In this document: one piece after another, positions 35,101 through 47,370 of the stretch
How the letters are laid out: each line of letters starts with the position of its first letter
How positions within the stretch are numbered: position 1 is the stretch's first letter
Origin: Parietaria judaica
Lineage: Eukaryota; Streptophyta; Magnoliopsida; Rosales; Urticaceae
Length of the DNA stretch: 64,000 bases
Direction: 5' to 3'
NCBI GenBank assembly: GCA_954871525.1
Contig: OX940864.1
Span: 6,876,001-6,940,000, forward strand
Position numbers and translations under genes: made by a program
The notes under the pieces: generated by a model
What the model saw: the letters and a program-made list of their open reading frames with translations, nothing else
Database searches by the model: none
What the model was told of the DNA's origin: nothing

Positions 35101-38100
35101 GATAATGCGCCAGGTTTTTGATGAGGATCTTTCTGTTGTCAAGGCAGCTATCTCTCTCGATGGACTGACCGAGATAATAGATTCTTCCAATCTATTTGAG
35201 GCATTGATAATTGTGCTTAAGAGGTGCATCGGTTTGCTTTATCAAAGTGAGTTTGATACGCAGTCAATGCTTTGGCATTCCATTGATTTTCTTCTCTTTA
35301 GATAATGTTATATATATTCTTTTGTTCTAGGGTCATCAGAGAACACCATGCTAGAGTGTGATGTTGCTCTCGGTTGCCTGAAGAAAATCGATTTGCCTTC
35401 TGACGATTGCGAGAATCGGTTGAATAGTCTCGGCTCAATTTTATGGCCCTTACTGTTAATGCTGCCAAAGGTTTTTTTTCCCTCTCGTAGTGTAGTTTAT
35501 GTTTCCCTGTATATTTTGTTGAACTAGTGATTTGCTTTTGTTTGTGTCAATATATTTTTGTAATATGTTGATGTTTGTAAATTTTCTCTTCCAGACTCGA
35601 AGGGTAAATTTGGAAGCGCTGACTTTAGCCAAGAAATTGGAATGGCCGCTCTATAAGAATCTTCGTCATGTCAAAAGTCCTGTATGTGAAAAGCTTGATT
35701 TTTATTCTCATGAAAAATAACCGGCTTTATTTATTTATTAAATTTTTTCTTGACAAATCTTATGTAATGCAGAACCCGAGAGCAAAAGAAAAATCCTCCA
35801 CTAATCTGGACGTGGTGACATGTTTGGCTGAAAGAATTCCAATTCTTTCCGGAACTTGTATTGCATCAGTTATTGAGAGTCTAAAAGATTTTGATATCTC
35901 GAAGACTCTATTCTTTCTGGTTCTGATGCGGTCATTTTCCATGCTAAAACCAGGTTTGTCGAGTATCAGTACTTTAAGCCTCATATATTAGTTAGGGTGT
36001 TTCGTGTTGATCACGATGGTTTTGCAACTTCATATGATACCCTATTGAGTTTAATTGCCGAAAAATAGTAGTTCGTTAATTATTTTGGGATTGTATTCTT
36101 TGTTACTTGTCTTTTCTGACTCTCTCATTTGGTTGGTGCGGAATATAATTGATTTTTAACCTGTTTTTCTTTTAGGATGTGATCGCTTTTTTGCATTCTT
36201 GGATGTCATCTATCCAATCATGAAGACTGAAATGGAATCATCAGAGATATTGGATAAATCCTTTGTTAAAGAGGTTAGAAGGAACATGCCTAGAATTAGT
36301 CTTTTTTTCGTATAATATTTATTTAGACTTGTGCCTCGAATAATGATGCTAGTGAATATGCCTGATAGTTCCCTTGTCTCTCTCTCTCTCTCTCAACTCT
36401 GTATTTATTTTTTTCAGCTGAATTCAGATGTGCTGAAAAAATGGGACTACCAACAATTCTTGGACTCTCTCTCTCGTTTCAAAGGGGCATTGAATGTAAA
36501 GATCCTAGTGCATACGTTTTGGCAGCTATTGGAAGCCTTAGAAGTATGGGCTTCAACCGAAGTCTTAAAGGTTAGTTTCACATCCAACTTCGGAGCTATC
36601 TATCTAACTATCTATCTATTGGATCGATTAGCTCATTAGTTTACTAATATTTTTCATTCAATTAATGTAGAGTGAGAAGTGGCTTAGGAAGCTCGAAGAC
36701 CTTTTTGTGTTTTTCAGTGTGTCTCGACACAACAAGGTTTTTAAAGAACACCGGCTGTACCTTTTCGGTATGTGTAAGACCTCTCAGCTTCAGTTCGGCC
36801 GAAGGTTATTCACGGAAGCAGGTACTTTCACAGTCTCTGTTTTCAAGTTTGAACATATGATCTGTAAGATCATTTTTTCCATTATTATTCTCCAATCGGT
36901 TTAGTCATACATTTAACTTACGAAATAACTAATCTACAACTAACTTCCTACAATTATACACGCACGCGCGCACACAGTTCATAAAATTAGATATACCTCA
37001 TAGAAACATAAACTTATGTAAAGTTCATCAGAATAATAATTATAATTCTTAAATCATAAAATAATGATAGGAATAGAATCAAACAAAAAGTCTTAAAATA
37101 TTGATAGACAGGGATCAAACAAAGAGTTACATATTTTAAGACTTAAAATATATATAAAAAAAACATCGTGTCCAATCATACTTAACGAGCAGCTGTCTTC
37201 TCGTTTTTTTTTTCTTTCTAATTCTCTTCTCGTTGTGGTTGAGTTTTGGTTTTGATGGCTGGGCCGGTTTGTAGGCCGGATGATCTTAAACTGCTTCTGA
37301 CGGTGCACTGTAATTTCCTTTTGTTTATCGATAAAATCTTCGTTTCTCAAACAAAACAAAAAAAAAGGTTATCATCCTCATCTTTTGAAGGTTCCCCCCC
37401 AAAAAAACATTAGAAATTTTGATTTAATTCCTCATAAGTTACAGGTCTAACAGAGACGTAATACATTACTATTTTCAGATGTTCCTAGTGCTGTTCAAGT
37501 GGAGTCTCTCCTTTGTTTCTCGCACGGCTCTCTTCAGTTAGAAGCAAAACTGCAGGTTGAACTTGTGGCAGAGTTCCCTTCGGTTCTTGTCCCATTGGCT
37601 AGTGATGACATGGTACCTGTTGCTCTTCTTCTATTATCATATGCTCACTTGCAAGTTTTTGTTTTTGTTTTTTTAATTTTCTTTTGGGATTGCTAGCATG
37701 TAAGGGCTGCAGCTATGAAGTGCATGAAAGAGCTATGTGCATTGTGGGCTCGTATTGACAGTTCGAGCAAGAGAAAAGGTAATTTCTGTGATTATCTTTA
37801 CATGCTTTTGTATCTTTGTTCTAAGCCATTTTTATCTCAGGAAAGCAAGCGATTTTGAATCAGTTCACCGACACATTTTTGGACTCCATCGTTCAGCAAG
37901 ACGGTAATATAAAGTCCAGTGAAAAGTTCCTTCCGGAGCTCCTCGGAGCTTTGCTTAACCCAAACGGTAATAGTATAGTGGTGCCGGTTGATTACGAGAA
38001 AAGGTACTTAAGCAGTGTTGTTACCTTGCTTTTTCTTCTATAATGCGCTTGTATCTTATTCTTTGTTCAAATCTTTGTCTTACTTATAAATTTTGAGCAC

Positions 38101-41100
38101 TATAATTTTCAGAAATAATGATCTTTGGCTTTATCACAAATCTATATTCAATTTGTTTTAACGATATTCTACATGGAATACAACTTGTATCGTTCAGATT
38201 TGGTCAATCTACAGGGAAACAGATTATGGATTTCATCTTGGGTTCTGCTCTACAGCTCTGCGATCATGCAAAAGTATGTTCCTTAGTTGCTATTTCAAGT
38301 TCCTTGCTTGTTTTCGTTATAGATTTATTGGGAAACAATGTATTGCTCTTGCGTTTTCTTAAAAAATATCACGATGATAATTATCTATAGCGGAAAACTA
38401 ACGTGCCTTTACTGTTTTTGGTGAAACAGTTCAGGATCTTATCAATGCTGAAACAAGTAGGCGGTGCTGTTTTTGGTGTAGAAGCTGTTAAGTCGTTCTT
38501 TTCTGGACTCCTGAGAAGACGTTTTGAACATCACATGTTGTCGAACATTGAGATTGATATCCTATGCCTTCTACTAGAGGTAAGACGGTAACATCCTAAA
38601 CGATTTACGTCATGCGTAATAGTAGAAATACAGAAAACTTGAGAAGATTTTGTATGTACCCATTATATGCAATAGTTCCTTTTGAGACGATAACAACTAT
38701 TTTTTTTATTTACTTTTCCTGCTCTAGATGTGTTCGGTTTCCTCTTCTTTGGATGACCATGCCGTGGAAGATCATTTATTGAATGCTTTGCAAGTAAGAA
38801 ACTAACTAGTGATTATTTTTGGTTTCCCTTCTGTAAGATCTTTTCTTCAGAACTTCCTCTTCCACTTGTATTTTGTTGATATTTCTCCTCTTTCAGTTAG
38901 ACGATATGGTGATAGAGCACCCAGCTGTTATACGGCCATGTCTGACCGGTACGGCTCATAGGGGGTTGAAGAAAGAAATGCAGGTTAGCTTCTTGGCCAT
39001 AATATTATTGTATATGGTTTCCCTTCTTTAAAATCTTTGGTGCAAAACTTGGTCTCTTACGTACCTTTATTTTCTTGATATGTCCACTCATCTAGTTCGA
39101 TGGTACGGAAATAGAGTACCCAGCTGTTGCTATACTGCCCTGTTTAACCGTTTTGCAAAGACTTAATGATCAACTCTATAGGGGAATGAGGAACGAAATG
39201 CAGGTTAGCATCTTGATTTTTATATTTTATATTGTAGACGTAATTAGTTCAATATTTTCGAGGCTCGCGCCTCGGTATGCCTCGCCTCACAAAAATAAGG
39301 CTTAAACCCGCAATTTAAAACATTGCTTAATTTCATAATAATTTTCCGTCGCCCTATCTTTTCTTTAAATTCTTTGCGATGAACTGCGATTACCCAATTC
39401 AGTTACAGTTTAGATTCTATAAGTAGCTTGAGAGTTCTAAATAAGCTCACTCATGAATTCTGTTCAAACAGGAGTTTCTATTTTGGAAAGTTGTGGTTTT
39501 GTTTCGAAGTGCTAACGGTGATATACAACGTGCTGCTAGGCAGGCCTTGTCGCGCATAAGTGTAAGTTCGCTCTTTTATGTTCAGTGCATGATTGATTAT
39601 GTGCGGTTTTATTGTCTCAGCACTCTTGAGTGTTATATTAAAATAATAAACTGATCCTGTTGAGTGTATCAGATCACATGCTCCACCGTGGTCGACATTC
39701 TTAATGACATATCAAACTGTGCTAGTCCTACCATGCATCAGAAAAAGAAGAGGAAATTGTCTAAGCATAAGACATCCAAATTGCCTCATAATGGAGAGAA
39801 CTCTCTCTCTTTTCTAAGTTCTCTTCTCGACATTTTGCTCTTCAAGAAAGACATAGCTAACAGGTTTTGGTTCTTTCAACGAAAGCTCTTTATCTCTTAG
39901 TTATCACGGTCTGAAAATTGATTTTACATTTAATTGTGCTCAATGTGATCATTCAGGGATTTGTTCATGGGTCCCTTATTTAAGATTGTTGCCCAAATTT
40001 TCTCCGACGAGTGGGTCCAAGAGATCGATGATGAGAATTCAGTCCCGGTTTCATCTGATGTTTCTGATATTCAGCAGAGGCTGCTAATAGTCTTGAACGA
40101 TATTTCTACCTCACTCATTGGCTGTTTCCCGCTAAAGGTTGTCGCTCATTTTGTGAAATTAACTGTTACTTCTACCTACGTATGAGCATTTTTTCATCGG
40201 AAATTTAATATAATTTTGTGCTTATTCTCTCATGGCAGGAAGAGGTGGTGAATGAGATTGACATAAAAGTTTTGGTTGACTGTGCCAGCTCAGAAAATGA
40301 CGGGGTTACTAGAAATTACTTGTTTTCACTCATCACCTCAATTGCGAAGTTGACTCCGGAGCGAGTCCTGGAGCATGTTGAGGAAGTTTTCATTGCTATC
40401 GGGAAATCAGCAATCTCACAAGTAATTTTTGTTGTTTATGATTTTAATATATTTTTTGTAAATTAACTCATACCAACTTCCTGAATGGCTAATAATGTAA
40501 TAATACGCTTCCTACGATTCTCGTATTTCACAGGTTGACGGGCACTCACAACATGTGTTTCAGGAGCTTGTATCTACAATCGTGCCATACTGGCTAGAAA
40601 AGACGAAGGACATAGATACTCTTCTCCAGGTAGTTCTCATACCTTATTTTTTCGGGTGCAAAAACCTCTTTTCTCTTTTACATGGGTACTTTTTAATACC
40701 AACTGTGATTCTGTTATCCTTTTGTTTTAGATTTTCATGAATGTGTTGCCTGAAATTACCGAGCATCGGAGGCTGTCAATTGTTGTGTATCTGTTAAGGT
40801 AAGTCTCATCTTTGACTTCCATAGAAATATTGCAAGGCGCGAAACCGGGATTCGAGCATGTTGATCTATTTGTAGCTGGGTATTAATTACAATTTACACA
40901 TACAATACTTGCTCACAGAACATTGGGAGAATCGGAAAGTTTGGCTTTACTGCTCGTTCTTCTTTTCCGCTCATTAGTTGCTAAAAAGGGGTTTGAGAAT
41001 TTCACTTCCCAAAGCTTCATAACTTCTTCAGAGATAGAGTTGGGGTATGCCTTCGCAGTGCAAATATGCGAGCAATTTTCATGTGTGACGTGGCTTCCAT

Positions 41101-44100
41101 CGATCGTCATGCTGCTTCGCCGGTTGGCAACGGATACTCTATGCCAAGAGTTCTTTGTGGAACTTATGTTTGCGATTCACTTCACCGATCAGAGACTGCG
41201 GGATCCGGAATTTTCTCTGAAGTTGAAATCGGAACAAGAATCTGAAAACATCCAGGTGATAAATTTGCTCATCTTTTAAAAAATAATGCTTTGGGTATCT
41301 TTCTATTTTCTTGTTAAGCGTAGAATCTTTCTGACCAAGTGATTTTGTGACTGCGGGTTCTGGATATACTTGTGCAGTGTATGCTTAAAGATCTTATGGA
41401 GCAGATTGCGGTTTTAATTCAACTTGTAGACACGAGAAGGAAGCAAATCACCGTCCCTGATGTTATTTCGAAATGTTTAAAGGACAAATTGCATGCTGTA
41501 TCGAGGTCTACTATGTCACGGATGATTCCATCAGCTTGCTTTGAGGGCGTCCTTAGATTGTTTCGGCATGCTGATAAACACGTTGGGGAAAAGGTAAAGG
41601 CTTGATCTATGCTTTGAATAATGTTCTTGGTAGGATTTAAATTTCTAAACTTATCTTCAATCGATGAATAAAAGCACTTCATTGAAAATTAATGAACAGA
41701 AATTATTGGTTTACGGTAAGAGATATAGCATGTTCTATCCGCTGAACAGTCTCTAGATTTTTAATCAGTCGTTGCATCAGAGAAACCTAATCATGGCGGC
41801 CGACTTGATTAACGACCCTAATTACAAAAATGATCAAATTGCGTTTAACTGAGAGAACTTTTATGCAGGCTCTTGGGCTTCTGAGTAAGATGGTGAGGAA
41901 GCTTGACGCCGTGAAATCAAATCGAAAGCAGCGGTATCTGCATAGTCGATGGCAGCACATGAATGCGACTGATCTGGAATCATTTCATAAATTGTGCCGG
42001 GAAATTGTCAATACTATCGATAATGAAACAAATGGTATTTTTGGATTATTTTCTGCTCGGCAATTCTCATTACATAATCTGTAACATTTGTGAAGTGCCT
42101 TATATTGTCTATTCTAGGAGGAAATACATAACCTTTTAAAAAAAACGGACTAATTGTTGCTCCGATCACAGAATTCTAATATTACAGTAATTACTGCATA
42201 AATCCTGACAGATAATCCCGTTGGTATTTCAGATTCTCTTAAAGTGGCTGCTATTTCAGCTCTAGAGGTTCTTGCCGCCAGATTTCCTTCTGATCATTCC
42301 GTCTTCATTACGGGCCTGACATCCGTCACAAAGCACACAACCCCAGAGAATTTAGCCGTCTCTGAAAGGTGTCTCCGGACAGCTGGCGCCTTGGTCAATG
42401 TCCTCGGCCCTGAGGCACTTCCTGCGCTTCCTTCTATAATGGAGTGTCTAAAAGCAATGAAGATTTCAGAACACTCAAATGCAGCGCCATCAACATCCCG
42501 AGAAACCGTCCACTTATCTGTTCTTTCAGTGCTTGAGGCTGTTGTGGGTAAGCTAGGAGGTTTCGTGAGTCCGTATCTTGGATATATCTTTGCTGTTGTG
42601 CTGAACCCTAGCTCTGACCGATCGGTTAAGTTGAAGTCCGACGCAGTTCAAAAACTCATTGCGGCAAATATACCTGTAAGTTGAAGGGTCAAAATTTTCC
42701 ACCTGGAAAGGAAAAAATAAGACCTTTAAAGCTCTCTCTTTATTGTTTTGTTTATTCATGTTTTTATAATTTAGCTAGTGTTATATTATGCATGCGTTCC
42801 GTATACTATTTACTAGTAATTTGGAAAACGAACAATTGGACCTTTTTTTCCGCTGGTTCTGGTTTTCAAGAGATAAAAAACCGGTGCCAGCCTTTACCGG
42901 TTACAGTTTCATTTCTACAAATTTTGCTGATTCCTCTACTTGCACAATTTTCAGGCTCGGCTTGCTCTTCCTCCTTTGCGGGATCTGTATCAACACGCTG
43001 TTGCTTTGGGGGATTCAAGTTTAATTGTGTATTTTGGAATGCTGACGAATCTGATTGCCGCTGCAGATCGACCGTCCATTAGTGCTAATCACAGATATGT
43101 TTTTGACTTGTGCATTCGTGCTCTTGAGCTACGCTGTGGAAAACCAGAATCAGTTCATAGTATTGATGCCATTGAAAGCATTGCCATTGCTACGATAGTA
43201 TCTCTGACTATGAAGCTCACTGAGACCATGGTTAAGACCCTTTTCCTAGGATGCACTGAGTGGGCTGAGTCGGAAATTGAAGGCAGGGCAATACCGTACT
43301 ACGCTCTGCTCAACAAACTTGCGGAGAGTCACAGGTAATTGAGTTAGGATAAAATCTTTTGTTCAAAGTATACACATTCTCCTTTCCGAATCTTGGCTTC
43401 CATTATAAATGTTTAGAATATAGTATGTACAACCATTACCGCATAGGACTTTCTATCCGTGTTACGGGAATCTGCCGTTTTTTTAGGAGCGGGATAAAAC
43501 TATACACTGAGTTGACTCGAGCAACTAATTAGAGACACTAATAAAATGTAATGCAGATCTCTGTTTGTTCCGTACCTCAAGTTCTTTCTCGATGGTTGCA
43601 TCCGGGATCTGGGCTCGAAGGTTTCCGACCTCAAGAAAAAAGAAGGCCAAGATCATAAAGCACTAAAGTTACCAGGTTGTCCCTCAGTAGCTGGCAGTTG
43701 AGAGCTTCAGTTTTATCTCTGCTACAAAAATGTTTTCTCTACGGTAACGGAGACGTGTTCCTCTTCTCTGATAAGTCAGATTCTAAAACCGCCAAATATA
43801 AGGTCAGGACTCCACCTGCTTTGCCAGAAAGTGATTTTATTTAAACGAAGCAGCGTTTCTGCCCGATTCAGCACTCAATAATTTAATTCTGTTCTGTTTT
43901 ACTCTTATCAGGAACTCTTGCAGGCTGTCATTTCACAACTCGAAGCTGCACCGCCGGTTGTTGATGATGAGCGGGCCATCGTGCCATCGGTGAAGGAAGT
44001 GGATGATATTGTGGCTGGTTGTGTAGGCCAAATGGCCGTGGCTGCCGGAAATGAACTATGGCAGCAGCTCAATCACGAGGTGCGCTTTTGAATCTCTTCT

Positions 44101-44434
44101 ATTGGGAATTTAGACTTTTTTGAATTATTTTCCTTTAACCTATACATATTATTACCAACACATCTCTTTGCTTACTGCCTATACAAATCACCTTTCGTCT
44201 GGCGAATCCAGGTACTGTTGAAAACGCGAGAGGAGAAGGTGAGGGCATGAATCCTGGGTCTAAGAATTGTGAGATTCTTGGTGGAGAATTTGCGGGAGGA
44301 ATACATCGAAAACGATTCCGTTTGTGGCCGAGCTGCTGGAGGATGTCGAGCCTTCCGTTAAATCGCTGGCGCAGGATCTTCTCAAGGACATGGAATCCGT
44401 TAGCGGCGAAGATCTCCGCCACTGCCTCGTGTAG
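32198..44434 (+). pseudogene. UTP10: 5'-truncated, broken UTP10/HEATR1 homologue (U3 snoRNP protein 10)
   Basis: About 37 exon-like blocks with GT-AG borders, from 32198-32371 (ALPSKKIPLSTPMMRFCTEV) to 44212-44434 (ending SVSGEDLRHCLV). In order they follow the plant HEAT-repeat protein UTP10/HEATR1, which works in the small-subunit processome on pre-18S rRNA in the nucleolus. About 240 N-terminal residues are missing. The first block has an acceptor but no upstream exon. Lesions: a one-base frameshift near 43676, a TGA at 44248-44250 where CGA (Arg) is expected, and a small deletion with frameshift near 44300. Exon 38897-38983 is duplicated as 39096-39203. Most other exons are open, so the decay looks recent. 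The introns show this is a DNA-level copy. A short product is conceivable, but I consider it non-functional. Confidence 0.85.
38897..39203 (+). repeat. tandem duplicated exon in the UTP10 relic
   Basis: Exon 38897-38983 (29 codons, EHPAVIRPCL...GLKKEMQ) and exon 39096-39203 (36 codons, EYPAVAILPCL...GMRNEMQ) share borders, flanking intron sequence and frame. The family as I know it has only one such segment. The first copy has lost about seven codons in frame. Confidence 0.7.
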
Positions 44435-45224
44435 GATTAAGAAAATTTTAAGTTTATTTTACTTTTTGCTTAGGAAACAAGTTAGACCATCAGCACTCGA
44501 ACAGTGCCACTTTTTTATTTTATTTTTTGTCCTTTAAAATTATAAATATAAATTATATTTTTGCACTGCTTTGTAAACTGTAAATCATATTTATTAGTTA
44601 AAGTATATATATTTTACATTTTAAATTATAAATTTATCATATTATATATTTAAAAGGCCTAAATACTATTGAAATATTAAGACCATAAGAAAATAACCTT
44701 AATAGTTTATACTTTATACTATTATGGACCGAAATAAAGTAATATTCAAATAATATTAAAATTGAAAAGAAAAAAGAAAAAGACATTTTCTTACTAAAGC
44801 AGCACATTACAACAAACTAATGTTAGAAAATAAAATTATAATAAATAAACTAATACTCTGAAAAATTAATGTCCTATCCTTTCAAGATTGGTGAAATATT
44901 GTGAATATCAATTGGAATTAGCAGTGGTGTTTGAGATTGCTTGAAAGATTCTAAATAAATATAAAAGTACGGATATAAATAAAAGAAAATTGAATGTAAA
45001 ATTAATATTTCAATTTAGTCTAAAAATGGAGCGTTTGAGTTGTCGGACGGAGACGGTCTTAGGCGCTTTTCCTAAGCATGTTTTGTGTATTTGAGTACCT
45101 AGCAATTTATTTATCAGGCAATTTCATTTGAACTTTATTTTTTAACTAATTTTTCCGATTCAAGTATCCAATGAAAAGCTAGGATATGAATTATAGTAAA
45201 GTTTTTTGGACCTGCTTCGTAATA
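44402..45224 (+). repeat. right copy of the 823-bp direct repeat
   Basis: Overlaps the end of the last UTP10 exon and continues into its 3' flank. It is the twin of 30848-31670, 13,554 bp away. Confidence 0.85.
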
Positions 45225-45558
45225 TCAAAAGTTACAACGTAATTCCCAATATTTTTGTTCTCTATTAAATCTGTTTATTTTGCGCACTTTAATACTGAAG
45301 TTTTTTCGGTGAAAATACCTAACGACGTATTTTTATAGCTCTGTCTTTTTTCTTTCTAACATTCAAGTGGCATGACATGTCTTGTAGATTGAAAGTTAGA
45401 AACTATTTTAAATATCGTATCGAACAAAAAATTATGTAATTGGAAAAAAATTAAAATAAAAACTTGTAAACAATTTATGAAAAATTTACTGAATTTCTAA
45501 ATTTCTAAAGTAATAACAAACGACAACAATAATATGCGAGTATTTCACAAAACCTTGA

Positions 45559-46506
45559 AAAATTGTTGAGGATGATTTGCACCACCCTCTTTCAGTCACA
45601 AGAATAATCGAAAGAACACAATAATGATATGAACACGAATATTCCTGATTTATTATGTTCCCGAAAAGGACTCGGTTTTTCCCGTTTGTTAGTTGGACAA
45701 TCGAAGGAAAAGGATAAAAATAAGATATGATTTGATGCCGCGCCTCGCTAGCTTCAGCGAGGCTGCCTACGTACCCGGTATACCGGGATCAGGTCATCAC
45801 GTTGTTCAATGTGGTTTGTGTGTTCTCTTTCTTCTTTCTTTCTCTCTTTCTTTCTTCTTTCCTTCTGGTTTCTCTTGGTGGTTTCTCTTAGCCGAATCTC
45901 CACCCTCTCTTCCCTGGCCGAATCTCTCTTCTGGGATAATTTCTCCCTGGATCCTTCCTTCTTCCTCCTTTCCGACCCCCCCCCCCCTTTTCTTATGAGG
46001 CTTAACTTGCCTTTTATAGAGTTTACATTTGTCTTCTCACACTTTTCCCGCCTTTTGCCACCTCCCATCACTAGCTTTTTCAGGAGTGATTCGAGGAAGG
46101 CATGGTTAACCCATGCCTTACGTCCTTCTAGAGCAATTGGCCAGAGTGGGTAGGTGGGCAGCATTAAATGCACATCTCGTCAGTGGTCATTCGGCTCTGC
46201 ACGCCTCGTCGTCGATGCCTCTCGTCGAATGGGTAGGTGGACATCATTAAATGTACGTCTCGTCAATGGTCATTCGGCTCTGCACGCCTCGTCGTCGATG
46301 CCCCTCGTCGAGGCATGATGGGACACTTCGTCGCGGTTTAACTTTGCCCTAGTCAGACTTCGTCGCAGGTTAAACCTCCTCGAGGATGTTCCTTGGTTGA
46401 CCATCGGTCAACGAACTTCCCCGCCCTCATCTCACGTCGTTTTAGGGACAAAACGACACGAGTTGTGTTGAGGATGGATTTGACGAAATCCGACATTAAC
46501 AAAAAT
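45559..46506 (-). repeat. solo LTR with exact 5-bp TSD
   Basis: LTR at 45564-46501 (TGTTGAGGATGATTTGCACC ... CCGACATTAACA) flanked by AAAAT at 45559-45563 and 46502-46506. It belongs to a diverged branch of the family at 26472-27284. A minus-strand TATA (TCTATAAAAG) is at 46011-46020. It carries a box around CCCGGTATACCGGG at 45774-45787 that the other copies here lack. The clean duplication shows it inserted as a separate event. Confidence 0.9.
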
Positions 46507-46980
46507 AAAACACAATATTCATTGCAAAAGTTGCCAACACAATATTTAGAAGTTATAACTTAAAAGTTAGAACCTTTAGGTATATATATATTCTATAAAA
46601 ATAATAAAATTAGAGAGTTTAAATGAATTTTTTTAAAATACCGAGTATGTTTGGCTTAGTGGTAACTTCAAGAGATTCATGGTCTAAATTTACTGGGACG
46701 TAAATGCGTGTCTTTTTACATACGTAATCTTGACCAATAATATCACATATTCTTACATCGAATATATATGATAATACGAGAGTATACTATAACATAATAA
46801 TATAATTCCGTTAAAAAGAGAAGCAAAACTATTTATGAACTATGAGTAAGGTATTATTAAAAAATTAAACAATCAGATATATACTAAAGTACGCTATTAA
46901 AATAAAATATTCTTGCTAAACTAAAAATAGAGTATTATAAAATATTTTTTTCTGTTAAAAAAAAAAAACAGAGAAAAGGA
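46507..46980. other. AT-rich DNA between the solo LTR and the HAM-B core promoter
   Basis: No gene seen. The right edge of the 17.5-kb insertion into the HAM-B upstream region must lie here. A tRNA-like phrase (TTGGCTTAGTGGTAAC) occurs near 46650 without a good B box. Confidence 0.4.
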
Positions 46981-47005
46981 TTAAAGGAGAGAGAGACTTT
47001 ACCAC

Positions 47006-47027
47006 TTTTATATGTTGCACGCATCCA
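47006..47027 (+). promoter_or_regulatory. core-promoter block of HAM-B
   Basis: Identical over 22 bp to 12337-12358 upstream of HAM-A and likewise preceded by GAGAGAGA. From here to the gene the two loci align in patches, while everything to the left differs. Confidence 0.55.
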
Positions 47028-47141
47028 ATAGCAGAAAGAAAACTGAGCCTGAGGGAAGAGAAGACAAAGTACTCAAACCCCAGAACAAACGCAAACACAC
47101 CCCACCCAAGCCAAGCCCAACCTCTGCAGAAGCTCGTGGCG

Positions 47142-47180
47142 ATGAAGCCATGGGTCCTCCTCACTCTTCTTGACTCGTGA
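47142..47180 (+). promoter_or_regulatory. upstream ORF of HAM-B (12 codons)
   Basis: ATG AAG CCA TGG ... GAC TCG TGA (MKPWVLLTLLDS) in the presumed leader, 191 bp before the main ATG. It is not related to the HAM-A uORFs. Confidence 0.35.
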
Positions 47181-47370
47181 GCTCTTCCACTTCCATACCC
47201 TGAGAGAACGCCGAGGAGAGAGAAGCAAGCGTCGAAAGAGAGCAAGAAGTTGTCTTTACTTGATCTCCGACTCTCAATTCTCAATCTCCGAACCCTCTTG
47301 AAGAAGACCCAGAAAAAGAAGCTGGAGATTTTCGGGGGTTGCTCGGTTGCCATTGCAGCGCTTGGGTTAG

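Noticed and set aside
30848..45224. 823-bp direct repeats as LTRs of a gene-carrying element
   Set aside because: They lack TG...CA ends, PBS, PPT and target duplication, and their first bases are UTP10 coding sequence.
45693..46173. Overlapping frames on both strands near 45.7-46.2 kb
   Set aside because: They lie wholly inside the solo LTR and reflect its CT-rich leader.
46649..46720. tRNA-derived SINE
   Set aside because: The A-box-like TTGGCTTAGTGGTAAC is present, but the B box is poor and there is no tail or target duplication.
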